A DNA stretch of 20,950 nt from Candidatus Omnitrophota bacterium. GTDB lineage: Bacteria > CAIJMQ01. Positions 7,098-15,010 of this stretch are shown piece after piece (position 1 is the first letter of the stretch; each line of letters opens with the position of its first letter). The position numbers were made by a program, and so were the translations under genes. The notes beneath the pieces were generated by a model, which saw only the letters and a program-made list of their open reading frames with translations, did no database searches and was not told where the DNA came from. The stretch lies in assembly GCA_018812925.1 (NCBI GenBank), contig JAHJCU010000006.1, positions 1-20,950 of the forward strand, given 5' to 3'.

Positions 7098-7124
7098 TCA
7101 ATAAAACAAAAAGAACTATATTGA
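6924..7124 (+). pseudogene. Truncated 5' fragment of dnaE carrying a 102-bp insertion
   Basis: The open frame of 66 codons starts MEHSDFVH and resumes HLHTHTGYSLLDGMCRIS, the first residues of the intact DnaE at 7800, then diverges into IKQKELY and stops. The copy therefore holds only ~24 DnaE codons and cannot make a polymerase. A 102-bp in-frame insertion splits it after codon 8. It lacks the GGAG ribosome binding site of the intact copy. The most likely origin is duplication of the dnaE start when the toxin-antitoxin pair entered; translation of the fragment, if any, would give a short meaningless peptide. Confidence 0.85.
6947..7048. mobile_element. 102-bp palindromic (MITE-like) insertion with imperfect terminal inverted repeats and a GTTCA direct repeat
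   Basis: Compared with intact dnaE, 102 bp are inserted after GTTCA at 6942-6946, and GTTCA recurs at 7044-7048, as expected for a target-site duplication. The ends CTCCGTTGGAA (6947-6957) and TTCCTACGGGG (7034-7044) are inverted at 9 of 11 positions. Inside, ATAATGCC (6957-6964) is perfectly inverted as GGCATTAT (6988-6995). The length is a multiple of three and the frame stays open. The termini resemble the CCCGTTAGAAA arms of the truA element. There is no transposase, so it would have to be moved by something elsewhere. Confidence 0.75.
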
Positions 7125-7150
7125 CGAAACGATTTAATTTGTGTTATAAT
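7121..7150 (+). promoter_or_regulatory. Sigma-70 promoter of the toxin-antitoxin pair (and probably dnaE)
   Basis: TTGACG (7121-7126) and TATAAT (7145-7150) are 18 bp apart. The -10 ends 19 bp before the antitoxin ATG, and the Shine-Dalgarno lies between. It is the best-scoring promoter by eye in the window. Ribbon-helix-helix antitoxins commonly repress their own promoter; I see no convincing operator palindrome, so autoregulation is inference. Confidence 0.75.
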
Positions 7151-7157
7151 GTCTTAT

Positions 7158-7162
7158 GGAGG
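7158..7162 (+). promoter_or_regulatory. Shine-Dalgarno GGAGG that sets the antitoxin start at 7170
   Basis: GGAGG is followed by seven bases and ATG at 7170. An earlier in-frame ATG at 7149 overlaps the -10 box and would place this site inside the coding sequence, so it is not the start. Confidence 0.8.
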
Positions 7163-7169
7163 TAAGACT

Positions 7170-7382
7170 ATGAGTGACACTATTACAATTAGGTTGTCGG
7201 AAAAAGAGAGAAGTAAATTGGAATCTACAAGCAAAAAAACCAGCTTGACTGTAAGTCAGTTGGTTCGTGAAGCTGTTCGGCGTTACCTTGCTGTAGAGCG
7301 TTTCAGAGAACTGAGGGCGGAAACTATTTCTTATGCAGAAAGAGCAGGTTTTTTTACAGATGAGGATATTTTAGAGAAATAA
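7170..7382 (+). CDS. Ribbon-helix-helix (CopG-type) antitoxin
   Basis: A 70-residue DNA-binding protein that should neutralise the adjacent PIN toxin and repress the operon. The N-terminal strand MSDTITIRLSEKERSKLE followed by two helices ending SQLVREAVRRYLA is the ribbon-helix-helix pattern, with alternating Thr/Arg contact residues in the strand. The C-terminal 30 residues (acidic, ending FFTDEDILEK) are the usual toxin-binding tail. Its own promoter and GGAGG site precede it, and the toxin begins two bases after its stop. The pair lies between two copies of the dnaE 5' end, so it is probably acquired. The family is secure by pattern and by partner; specificity cannot be assigned. Confidence 0.88.
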   Translation: MSDTITIRLSEKERSKLESTSKKTSLTVSQLVREAVRRYLAVERFRELRAETISYAERAGFFTDEDILEK

Positions 7383-7384
7383 CA

Positions 7385-7792
7385 ATGAAGATTGTCTTGG
7401 ATTCAAATGTAATCGTTTCTGCTTTTGGTACTCAAGGATTATGCTCAAAGGTTTTTACGCATTGTCTTTTTGAACACGAGATTGTAATCAGCGAATTCAT
7501 AATTGAAGAAGTAGTTAAAACTCTGGAAGAAAAATTTAAGATACCTAAACAAAAGACAAAAGAGCATAGACAATTCTTAATGGAGGAGACTAAAGTAGTA
7601 ATTCCTATGAATGTCCCAACAGATGTTTGCAAAGACCCTAAAGATTTGAAAGTTCTTGGGACAGCATGGGCAGATAAATCGGATATTATAATAACAGGCG
7701 ATAAACACTTGCTTTCATTAAAGGAGTTCAAGGGTGTTAGTATTTTAGGTGTGCGTGAATTCTGGGAGAAAAGCAGAAAATTAGAGAAGTAG
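7385..7792 (+). CDS. PIN-domain toxin (putative endoribonuclease, COG1569-like)
   Basis: A 135-residue PIN-domain protein, expected to be a Mg2+-dependent ribonuclease held inactive by the upstream antitoxin. The acidic residues are in place: Asp6 in IVLDSNVIVSA, Glu41/Glu42 after SEFII, and Asp100 and Asp106 in the ADKSDIIITGDKHLL stretch. All catalytic positions look intact, so it is probably active. It is the second gene of a two-gene operon. Its TAG stop (7790-7792) overlaps AGGAG (7791-7795), the Shine-Dalgarno of dnaE, so ribosomes finishing the toxin may feed dnaE. RNA target unknown. VapC is the best-known relative but this subgroup is distinct, so no symbol is given. Confidence 0.87.
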   Translation: MKIVLDSNVIVSAFGTQGLCSKVFTHCLFEHEIVISEFIIEEVVKTLEEKFKIPKQKTKEHRQFLMEETKVVIPMNVPTDVCKDPKDLKVLGTAWADKSDIIITGDKHLLSLKEFKGVSILGVREFWEKSRKLEK

Positions 7793-7871
7793 GAGAACTA
7801 TGGAACATTCTGATTTTGTTCATTTACATACTCATACCGGTTATTCGCTTCTGGACGGGATGTGTAGGATT
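7789..7871 (+). repeat. Right copy of the direct repeat (intact dnaE start)
   Basis: This is the uninterrupted 83-bp partner of 6914-7097. It starts with GTAG shared with the toxin stop, contains the Shine-Dalgarno AGGAG, the dnaE ATG and the first 24 codons, and ends at GGATT. Identity with the left copy stops abruptly beyond this point. Confidence 0.9.
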
Positions 7872-10800
7872 AGCGATTTGGTAAAAAAAGCGAAGGAATT
7901 CAAGATGCCTGCGCTTGCCATAACCGACCACGGGAACATGTTCGGCGCTATTGAATTTTATAATACGGCTATTTCGGCAGGGATTAAACCGATTATAGGA
8001 AGCGAGACGTATCTGGCTCCCGGAAGCAGGAAAGATAAAAAAGTAGAACGCGGGAAAACAAATTATTATCATATGACCCTGCTATGCAAGAATGAACAGG
8101 GTTATAGAAACTTGATGAAACTCAGCTCTCTCGGATATCTGGAAGGGTTTTATTATAGGCCCAGAATCGATAAGGAAATTTTAAAAGAATATTCAGAAGG
8201 GTTGATAGCGCTTTCGGGATGTCTTAAGGGCGAAATATCTCAAAAAATATTACAGGACAATGAAGAGGAAGCGATTCGTATAGCGGGCAATTTCGAGGAA
8301 ATTTTAGGTAAAGGCAATTTTTATTTGGAGCTGATGGATTTTTCTTTACCTGAACAGAAAAAAGTTAATGAGGCTATGATTAGAATTTCAAAGAAGCTTG
8401 ATATTCCCTGGGTTGTTACTAATGATGTGCATTATATCCAGAAGGAACATTCCGTTGCGCATGATGCTCTGTTGTGTATTCAGACGGGGGCATTGTTGCA
8501 GGAAGAAAAAAGGTTGAAATTCAGCACTGACGAGTTTTATTTTAAATCGCCGCAGGAAATGAAGAAAATATTTGCCGATTATCCCCAGAGTTGGAAGAAT
8601 ACTGTTGAGATCGCGGAAAAATGTAATTTGCAGTTGGAGTTCGGGAAATTTCATTTACCGCATTTTCCCGTTCCCGAAGGCGAAACGCTGGATTCGCATC
8701 TTGCCAAATACTGTTATGAGGGCCTAAAACAAAAACTTCCCGAGGCGGATGAGAAAACAAAAGAAAGATTAGAACACGAATTATCAGTTATAAAGAGTAT
8801 GGGATTTTCCGGTTATTTTTTAATTGTCCACGATTTTATCAATTTTGCCCGCTTGCAAAAAATAGCGGTCGGGCCTGGTAGAGGTTCTACTGCCGGAAGT
8901 CTTGTTGCTTTCTGTTTAGGTATTACCGAAATTAATCCTCTAAAATACGGACTATTTTTTGAAAGGTTTCTTAATCCCGGCAGAAAGAAAATGCCTGATA
9001 TTGATATAGATTTTTCCGATACACGCAGAAGCGAGGTTATAAATTATGTTACTAACAAATACGGAAAAGATAAGGTTAGCCAGATTATTACTTTCGGAAC
9101 AATGGCGGCAAGGGCGGTAATAAGAGATGTCGGACGTGTTTTAGATATGCCTTATAGCGAAGTTGACCTTATTGCCAAGAGAATTCCTATGTTGGGGCAT
9201 TTCACACTAGCCGAAGCTGTGAAAAAAGATAGCGAGTTAAAAAACTTTCAGAATAAATATCCCGCTCTTTTCCAAATTTCAAAAACTTTGGAAGGACTGC
9301 CCCGTCATGCTTCTACCCATGCGGCTGGAATTGTTATAGCCAGGGAACCCTTAACGGATGGATATACCCCTCTTTATCAAATAAGCGAGGGAGAAATCTT
9401 AACCCAATATTCAATGGATATTCTGAATAAAATAGGGCTTTTGAAAATGGATTTACTCGGGTTAAAAACGCTTTCTTTACTGGATAATACTGTTGAAATA
9501 ATTAAATTGACTCAGGGCAAGGATATTGATTTGGTAAATTTGGCTTTGGATGATGCTCCCACATACAAATTATTACAAGCGGCAAAAACTATTGGAGTTT
9601 TTCAGTTGGAAAGCGAAGGGATGAGAGAACTGATAAAGAAGATTCGCCCAACTAGTTTTAAGGATTTGATAGCTCTTTTAGCCCTGTATCGTCCGGGACC
9701 ATTGGGCGGCGGACAGGTTGATGTATTTGTCAAAAGGAAATCAGGCAAAGAAACAGTCGTTTATCCTCATCCCTCATTAAAACCTATACTGAGGGAAACT
9801 TACGGGATTATTCTTTATCAGGAACAAGTTATGCAAATAGCTTCGGAAATTGCTAATTTTTCTTTGGCTGACGCCGATGATTTAAGGTCGGCTATGGGTA
9901 AAAAGATTCCTGAAGTTATGGATGAAAAAAGAGCGCAATTTGTAAAAGGAGCAAAGAAGAATGGCATTACGGAATCCAAAGCAGATAAAATTTTCGATTA
10001 CATGGCATATTTTGCAGGCTATGGATTTAATAAAGCACACAGCACAGCTTATGCTGTTGTGTCTTATAGAACAGCTTATCTTAAAGCCAATTTTTTGTTG
10101 GAGTTTATGGCGGCGCTTCTTAATTCGGAAAAAGCCAACAGGGATAAAATGGCTGTTATTATGAATGAATGCAATGAAACGAATATAAAAGTTTCTCCGC
10201 CGGATATAAATGAAAGTTCCATTAATTTTACCGTTGTCAAAGACAGCATAAGGTTTGGGTTATTGGCGGTAAAAAATGTTGGAGAACAGGCGGTACAGGA
10301 AATTATCAGCGTAAGGGAAGAAAAAGGAAAATTTCGTTCGCTGACTGATTTTCTTGAAAGGATGGAATCCAGAAAAGTTACGAAAAAGGTTATAGAAAGT
10401 CTTATTAAATGCGGGGCATTTGACTGTATGGATAAAAACCGAGCTTATATGATTAGTATATTAGAAAAAGGAATTAATACCAGATACGGCAAAAAGGAGG
10501 GACAGATTGCGCTTTTTAGTACTCCATTAAATGAAAAGAAAGACGAAGATGATACAGTGCAGCAGTGGAGTCAATCCGAAATTCTGCAATTTGAAAAAGA
10601 ACTTCTTGGATTTTATTTGACGGGACATCCTCTAACTAAATACGCGGAAGCGCTTAAAAAATGCACAAGCGGCGATACTCTCTTTTTATCGAAAATTAGC
10701 AGTTCCAAAACCGTAAAAATCGCGGGCATAATAGGCAACATCAAGAAGAAGTTCACCAAGAAAGAAGGCAAAAGAATGGCTATATTTAAATTGGATGACT

Positions 10801-11267
10801 TGAAAGGAAGCATAGAAATTATATTGTTTCCCGATGCTTTTGAAAAAGAAAAAGACAATATAGTAAACGGCGCGGAAGTAATTGTGGAAGGCAGATTGGA
10901 GGCAAATGGTGACGCATCTAAAATAATCGCATCTTCCTTAAAATCTATTCCCGAAGTCATAGGTAAACTGAAAATCGACGTTCAATTATCGCAATCTGCT
11001 AAACTAAAACAAACATTGCATATATATATCGACCAGTCGCAAGCAAACGAAAATACTTTAGACAATTTAAAAAATATTTTACGTACTTCAAAAGGTGAAA
11101 ACGATGTGTATTTTCATATCAAGGAAGGTTCTAAAGAGACAGTCCTTTTAGCGGGAAATTATACGAAAGTTAATCCTCAGAAACCTCTCTTGGATGAAAT
11201 TGAAGAAATTTTGGGCAAAGGAACTGTTTCTCTAATTCCGGAGGCAAATAATGAAAATTCACAATAA
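7800..11267 (+). CDS. dnaE: DNA polymerase III alpha subunit
   Basis: Catalytic subunit of the replicative polymerase, C-family. The 1155 residues match the usual ~1160. An N-terminal PHP domain begins with the metal-binding HLHTH motif (His8-His12) and runs to ~270. The palm follows, with PGRGSTAGSL (~358) and the catalytic aspartates Asp400 and Asp402 in PDIDIDF and Asp551 in KMDLLGL. The finger and beta-clamp-binding regions come next, then an OB-fold (VKIAGIIGNIKKK, ~970) and a short C-terminal tail. ATG at 7800 is preceded by AGGAG overlapping the toxin stop. Its original upstream region appears displaced to 6914, so transcription probably now depends on the toxin-antitoxin promoter. The coding sequence itself is undamaged and free of repeat insertions that I can see. 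Confidence 0.98.
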   Translation: MEHSDFVHLHTHTGYSLLDGMCRISDLVKKAKEFKMPALAITDHGNMFGAIEFYNTAISAGIKPIIGSETYLAPGSRKDKKVERGKTNYYHMTLLCKNEQGYRNLMKLSSLGYLEGFYYRPRIDKEILKEYSEGLIALSGCLKGEISQKILQDNEEEAIRIAGNFEEILGKGNFYLELMDFSLPEQKKVNEAMIRISKKLDIPWVVTNDVHYIQKEHSVAHDALLCIQTGALLQEEKRLKFSTDEFYFKSPQEMKKIFADYPQSWKNTVEIAEKCNLQLEFGKFHLPHFPVPEGETLDSHLAKYCYEGLKQKLPEADEKTKERLEHELSVIKSMGFSGYFLIVHDFINFARLQKIAVGPGRGSTAGSLVAFCLGITEINPLKYGLFFERFLNPGRKKMPDIDIDFSDTRRSEVINYVTNKYGKDKVSQIITFGTMAARAVIRDVGRVLDMPYSEVDLIAKRIPMLGHFTLAEAVKKDSELKNFQNKYPALFQISKTLEGLPRHASTHAAGIVIAREPLTDGYTPLYQISEGEILTQYSMDILNKIGLLKMDLLGLKTLSLLDNTVEIIKLTQGKDIDLVNLALDDAPTYKLLQAAKTIGVFQLESEGMRELIKKIRPTSFKDLIALLALYRPGPLGGGQVDVFVKRKSGKETVVYPHPSLKPILRETYGIILYQEQVMQIASEIANFSLADADDLRSAMGKKIPEVMDEKRAQFVKGAKKNGITESKADKIFDYMAYFAGYGFNKAHSTAYAVVSYRTAYLKANFLLEFMAALLNSEKANRDKMAVIMNECNETNIKVSPPDINESSINFTVVKDSIRFGLLAVKNVGEQAVQEIISVREEKGKFRSLTDFLERMESRKVTKKVIESLIKCGAFDCMDKNRAYMISILEKGINTRYGKKEGQIALFSTPLNEKKDEDDTVQQWSQSEILQFEKELLGFYLTGHPLTKYAEALKKCTSGDTLFLSKISSSKTVKIAGIIGNIKKKFTKKEGKRMAIFKLDDLKGSIEIILFPDAFEKEKDNIVNGAEVIVEGRLEANGDASKIIASSLKSIPEVIGKLKIDVQLSQSAKLKQTLHIYIDQSQANENTLDNLKNILRTSKGENDVYFHIKEGSKETVLLAGNYTKVNPQKPLLDEIEEILGKGTVSLIPEANNENSQ

Positions 11268-11295
11268 TTGCTTTCCAAATGTGAATGTTTTTTTT
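11257..11295 (+). terminator. Weak possible intrinsic terminator after dnaE
   Basis: ATTCACA (11257-11263) pairs with TGTGAAT (11280-11286), followed one base later by eight Ts (11288-11295). The stem is only 7 bp and AT-rich with a 16-base loop, and it overlaps the dnaE stop. The T-tract makes a terminator possible, but the hairpin is weak. Confidence 0.35.
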
Positions 11296-11311
11296 ATCAT
11301 ACCCAATTAAA

Positions 11312-12322
11312 ATGAATAAACTAACTATTTCTATATCGCCTCATATAAAGGATAAAACCAGTGTTAAATCGATAATGTGGGGCGTTGTTGTGGCCATTTC
11401 GCCTGCCGTTGTTTGGGGTGTCCTGTTTTTTCAGGCGCACGCGTTATATTTGGTTTTAACTTGTATTGTTACCGCTGTTTTATCGGAAGCCATTTGTCAG
11501 AAAATTTTAAATAGACCCATAACAATAACCGACGGCAGCGCTTTTTTAACTGGGCTACTTTTGGCTCTAGTTTTGCCTCCTACTTTTCCGTTATGGGCGG
11601 GTTCTTTGGGGGCTGTAGTTTCAATTGTAATTGGTAAACATATTTTCGGAGGGCTTGGGTATAATATTTTTAACCCTGCGCTTTTAGGAAGGGCATTTCT
11701 TTCGGTATCTTTTCCTGTTTTAACAACTGCTTGGCAAGTCCCTGTTTTAAACACCGCAAAACTTTTTTCTGAAGGCAAGTTCTATTCTTTTTTCTCGGGC
11801 GATACAATTACAACGGCTACTCCGCTTGCTTTAGCGCTTTCAAAATTTGCTGTTGCCAATCCTGATATCCCCTCTTATATGGGACTTTTTATAGGGACAA
11901 AGGGCGGATGTATCGGCGAGGTTTCTGCTTTGGCTTTGCTTATCGGCGCAGTATATTTAATTATTAAAAAATATATTGATTGGCGTATTCCTTTTGGTTA
12001 TATAGGAGTAGTTTTTACGGTAAGTTCTTTATTATGGTTTTCAAATAATGCTAATCCTACACCTTTGTTTCATGTTTTAAGCGGGGGACTTTTAATAGGC
12101 GCTTTTTTTATGGCTTCTGATCCCGTAACTTCACCTATTACAAAAAAAGGCAGATGGATTTTTGGAATAGGAGCTGGGATTTTAACGATAAGCATAAGAA
12201 CATGGGGAGGATATCCCGAGGGAGTAATGTATTCTATTTTGATGATGAATGCCTTTACTCCTTTGATAGAAAGATTTACCGCTCCTTTACAATTTGGCGC
12301 TAAAAGGATGATGAAAAAATGA
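11312..12322 (+). CDS. rnfD: Rnf electron transport complex subunit D
   Basis: Membrane subunit of the ferredoxin:NAD+ oxidoreductase that pumps Na+ or H+; homologous to NqrB. About ten hydrophobic segments run through the 336 residues. The N-terminus MNKLTISISPHIKDKTSVKSIMW is the normal RnfD opening, so the ATG at 11312 is preferred over an in-frame ATG at 11285 that sits in a T-tract. DGSAFLTGLLLALVLPP and FNPALLGRAFL are family motifs. TATPLAL (in GDTITTATPL) carries the Thr expected to hold covalent FMN. It overlaps rnfG by four bases (ATGA). No rnfC precedes it; dnaE does. No clear Shine-Dalgarno or promoter is visible, so the operon's start of transcription is unresolved. Confidence 0.95.
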   Translation: MNKLTISISPHIKDKTSVKSIMWGVVVAISPAVVWGVLFFQAHALYLVLTCIVTAVLSEAICQKILNRPITITDGSAFLTGLLLALVLPPTFPLWAGSLGAVVSIVIGKHIFGGLGYNIFNPALLGRAFLSVSFPVLTTAWQVPVLNTAKLFSEGKFYSFFSGDTITTATPLALALSKFAVANPDIPSYMGLFIGTKGGCIGEVSALALLIGAVYLIIKKYIDWRIPFGYIGVVFTVSSLLWFSNNANPTPLFHVLSGGLLIGAFFMASDPVTSPITKKGRWIFGIGAGILTISIRTWGGYPEGVMYSILMMNAFTPLIERFTAPLQFGAKRMMKK

Positions 12323-12882
12323 AAAATAAATCTTTGCAAATTTTTATCGCGCTCGGCGCTGTTTGCTTATTTTCAGGCGGGGCGTTGGCGATAATGTATA
12401 ATTTTACGAAAACTCCTATTGCCGAAAACCAGCAGTCTGAATTAAAAACTGCTATTGTAAAAGTTCTTCCTTCAGTTAAAAATTATAAAGAAATAAAAAA
12501 AACGGAAACCATAACTATATATAAAGGCGAAGACGAAAAGGAGGAGATGCTAGGCTACGCGGTAGTGGGGGAGGGCAATGGTTTTCAAGGTAAAATAAAA
12601 TTAATCGTCGGATTTGATAAAGATTTGACATCTTTTTTAGGTATGGAAATTCTTGAGTCTTTGGAAACCCCTGGGCTTGGAACAAGAGTCGGTGAAGAAC
12701 CTTTTAAAAAACAAGTAAAATCTTTGAAATTGAAACCTGATGTTTCTATCGGTATTGTAAAAGACGAAAAAAACAAAAAAGAAACGGATATTCAGGCTAT
12801 CACAGGAGCCACTATTTCGTCTACCGCTGTTGTTGAAATTTTAAATGAGATTGTTAAGGAAACAACTTTGACCATAAAGTAA
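12319..12882 (+). CDS. rnfG: Rnf electron transport complex subunit G (FMN-binding)
   Basis: Periplasmic-facing subunit anchored by one N-terminal membrane helix (residues ~8-27), homologous to NqrC. It carries covalent FMN on Thr165 in the TGATISST motif near the C-terminus. The LESLETPGLGTRV stretch is the other conserved block. At 187 residues it has normal length. The start overlaps the rnfD stop as ATGA, implying translational coupling, and rnfE begins two bases after its stop. Confidence 0.95.
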   Translation: MKNKSLQIFIALGAVCLFSGGALAIMYNFTKTPIAENQQSELKTAIVKVLPSVKNYKEIKKTETITIYKGEDEKEEMLGYAVVGEGNGFQGKIKLIVGFDKDLTSFLGMEILESLETPGLGTRVGEEPFKKQVKSLKLKPDVSIGIVKDEKNKKETDIQAITGATISSTAVVEILNEIVKETTLTIK

Positions 12883-12883
12883 T

Positions 12884-13495
12884 ATGAAAGCATATCGCGA
12901 ATTTATAAAAGGTATCTGGCAAAGTAATCCTGTATTCAAAATCCTTTTAGGATTATGTCCCACTCTTGCTGTTACTACGCAGGTTCAAAACGGTATTGCA
13001 ATGGGTCTTGCCGTGCTTTTTGTTCTGGTATGTTCTTCATTTATTATCTCTGTGTTTAGAAAACAGATTCCCCCGCAAGTCAGGATTGCCGTTTTTATTG
13101 TTTTTATCGCGACATTTGTTACTTTAGCCGATTATTTTTTAAAAGCGCAGTTTCCCCAGATAAGTAAGCAACTGGGGCCCTATGTTCCCTTGATTGTCGT
13201 AAATTGCATAATTTTAGGCAGGGCAGAAGCGTTTGCAAGCAAGAATTCGATTTTTTATTCGTTATTGGATGCAATAGGAATGGGACTAGGTTTTACGCTT
13301 GCTTTGGTTATGCTCTCCTCAGTTAGAGAACTTTTAGGGTCAGGCAGCATTTTGGGGTATCAGATTCTAGGTAAATGGTGGACTCCTTGGTTAATAATGT
13401 CTTTACCGCCGGGCGCTTTTTTTACTTTGGGAATTTTGATGAGTATTATCAATACGTTTGCTAACAAACACAAGAAGCATAGGAGCGTTGCATGA
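12884..13495 (+). CDS. rnfE: Rnf electron transport complex subunit E
   Basis: Polytopic inner-membrane subunit, homologous to NqrD, with about six helices in 203 residues. NPVFKILLGLCPTLAVTT and VVNCIILGRAEAFA are the two family half-motifs; their cysteines are those that, in solved Rnf/Nqr structures, share a membrane-embedded iron-sulfur centre with RnfA. The end overlaps the rnfA start by four bases. No unusual feature. Confidence 0.95.
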   Translation: MKAYREFIKGIWQSNPVFKILLGLCPTLAVTTQVQNGIAMGLAVLFVLVCSSFIISVFRKQIPPQVRIAVFIVFIATFVTLADYFLKAQFPQISKQLGPYVPLIVVNCIILGRAEAFASKNSIFYSLLDAIGMGLGFTLALVMLSSVRELLGSGSILGYQILGKWWTPWLIMSLPPGAFFTLGILMSIINTFANKHKKHRSVA

Positions 13496-14070
13496 AACAA
13501 CTGTTATTGATATTTTTTGCAATGGTTACTACGAATAATTTCGTATGGCATTATTTTTTGGGAATATGTCCTTTTATAGGTGTATCAAATAAAATAGACA
13601 ATGCTACAGGGATGGGATTTGCCGTAACTTTTGTTATGACATTAGCTACAATTTTTTGTTGGTTTATTTATCACCTGCTTCTTGTCAGATATAACTTGGA
13701 ATTTTTACAATATGTAGTTTTTATCCTAGTTATTGCTTCTTTGGTTCAGTTTGTAGAAATGTATTTAAGAAAAACAATCCCCACTTTATATCGCTCTCTG
13801 GGCATTTTTCTTCCTCTTATTACTACCAACTGCGCTATTTTGGGTATTACGCTTTTTATGGTTATCAGGGACTATAATTTTATCCAATCGGTAGTTTTTG
13901 CTTTCGGAGGCGGCGTAGGATTTACTTTTGCGCTTTTGATTATGGCGGGAATAAGAGAAAACCTTGATTTAGCTCCGGTGCCGGAAAGTTTTAAAGGCGC
14001 AGGTATTACCTTAATTATAGCCGGTATTTTAGCTTTAGCTTTTATGGGACTTACGGGACTTATAAAATAA
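13492..14070 (+). CDS. rnfA: Rnf electron transport complex subunit A
   Basis: Polytopic inner-membrane subunit, homologous to NqrE and an inverted-topology relative of RnfE. Its 192 residues include NNFVWHYFLGICPFIGVSN near the N-terminus and TTNCAILGITLF in the middle, carrying the paired cysteines expected to bind the shared iron-sulfur centre. FAFGGGVGFTFALLIMAGIREN is the usual conserved end. It starts within the rnfE stop region (ATGA overlap). Unlike the tight junctions before it, 120 bp of repeat separate it from rnfB. Confidence 0.95.
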   Translation: MKQLLLIFFAMVTTNNFVWHYFLGICPFIGVSNKIDNATGMGFAVTFVMTLATIFCWFIYHLLLVRYNLEFLQYVVFILVIASLVQFVEMYLRKTIPTLYRSLGIFLPLITTNCAILGITLFMVIRDYNFIQSVVFAFGGGVGFTFALLIMAGIRENLDLAPVPESFKGAGITLIIAGILALAFMGLTGLIK

Positions 14071-14081
14071 AAGGATATAAG

Positions 14082-14173
14082 TGGAAATAAATGGATATAT
14101 GATAGAAATACATTGTAGTGAAGACAACATATTTCTATGTATTTCAATTGTATTTCTTCATCATATATTTCCG
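14082..14173. repeat. Inverted decamer-period repeat between rnfA and rnfB
   Basis: The left half (14095-14115, ATATATGATAGAAATACATTG by position) is imperfectly inverted in the right half (14145-14168), with three extra bases on one side. The building block is a ~10-bp unit of the form TGAAATACAT, on the plus strand at left and on the minus strand at right. A 21-base segment (14125-14145) recurs inverted at 15016-15036 with one mismatch. Confidence 0.7.
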
Positions 14174-14190
14174 TCAATTAAAGTTCAATT

Positions 14191-15003
14191 ATGATGTTAT
14201 TAATATATTCCATTATCAGTATGGTTGCTCTCGGGCTATTTTTTGCCTTAATTTTGTTTATAGCCGATAAAAAATTACGTATCTCTGAAGATCCAAAAGC
14301 AGAAAAAGTAGATAAAGCGCTTGTGGGCCTGAATTGTGGAGCTTGTGGTTACCCCTCTTGTCGAATTGCCGCCGAAGCAATAGTAAAAGGTGAAGCGGCT
14401 GTAGATTCTTGTATTGTGGGAGGGGAAGGAGTAGCAACAATAATAGCTGGTATTATGGGTAAAGATTTTTCGAAAAAGACGCATAAGAATATAGCAGTAG
14501 TTCATTGCAGTGTTGATTCTGCAACCCGACAGATAAGCGCAAGTTATAGCGGAATAAAAAGTTGTGTTGCGGCAAATTTATTGATGCAGGGGGGCATGGC
14601 ATGTAAATATGGATGTCTTGGTTTGGGAGATTGCGCCAAAGTTTGTCCTGTTGACGCGATAATAATGAAAAACGGCGCTCCTGTAATTGATGTGGAAAAA
14701 TGCATTAGTTGCGGAGCGTGCGTGAAAGCTTGTCCGAGGAATATAATTTCTCTTCGTAGGTATTCTGTCGAAGAACGAACTGTTTATGTGGCGTGTAATA
14801 ACATCGAGCCTGGCAAACAAGTGCGCTCAGTTTGTAAAATAGGATGTATTGCGTGCGGTATATGCCAGAAATTATCCGAAGGCGTTTTCGAAATAAACAA
14901 TAATCTTTCCCGTGTTAACATGCAAAAGGCAAAAGATAAAAAAGTCGATTGGGATACAATCATTCAAAAATGTCCCACTAAATGTATATTGGAAATTAAA
15001 TAA
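14191..15003 (+). CDS. rnfB: Rnf electron transport complex subunit B (ferredoxin-type)
   Basis: Cytoplasmic-side iron-sulfur subunit that takes electrons from reduced ferredoxin. Residues ~3-25 form the membrane anchor. A four-cysteine cluster site follows (Cys49, 52, 57, 74; NCGACGYPSC). Then come two 4Fe-4S ferredoxin motifs, CKYGCLGLGDCAKVCP (138-152) and CISCGACVKACP (171-181), and a further cysteine-rich C-terminal part (Cys215, 219, 222, 225, 261, 265), which could hold another cluster. At 270 residues it is within the range for clostridial-type RnfB. ATG at 14191 lacks a visible Shine-Dalgarno. It is bracketed by related inverted repeats on both sides. Confidence 0.93.
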   Translation: MMLLIYSIISMVALGLFFALILFIADKKLRISEDPKAEKVDKALVGLNCGACGYPSCRIAAEAIVKGEAAVDSCIVGGEGVATIIAGIMGKDFSKKTHKNIAVVHCSVDSATRQISASYSGIKSCVAANLLMQGGMACKYGCLGLGDCAKVCPVDAIIMKNGAPVIDVEKCISCGACVKACPRNIISLRRYSVEERTVYVACNNIEPGKQVRSVCKIGCIACGICQKLSEGVFEINNNLSRVNMQKAKDKKVDWDTIIQKCPTKCILEIK

Positions 15004-15010
15004 AATAATA

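Noticed and set aside
7149-7169. Earlier antitoxin start at 7149
   Set aside because: It overlaps the -10 box and would put the GGAGG ribosome binding site inside the gene; 7170 is correctly spaced from it.
11285-11311. Upstream in-frame start of rnfD
   Set aside because: It sits in a T-rich, terminator-like segment without a ribosome binding site; MNKLTISISPH at 11312 is the normal RnfD opening.
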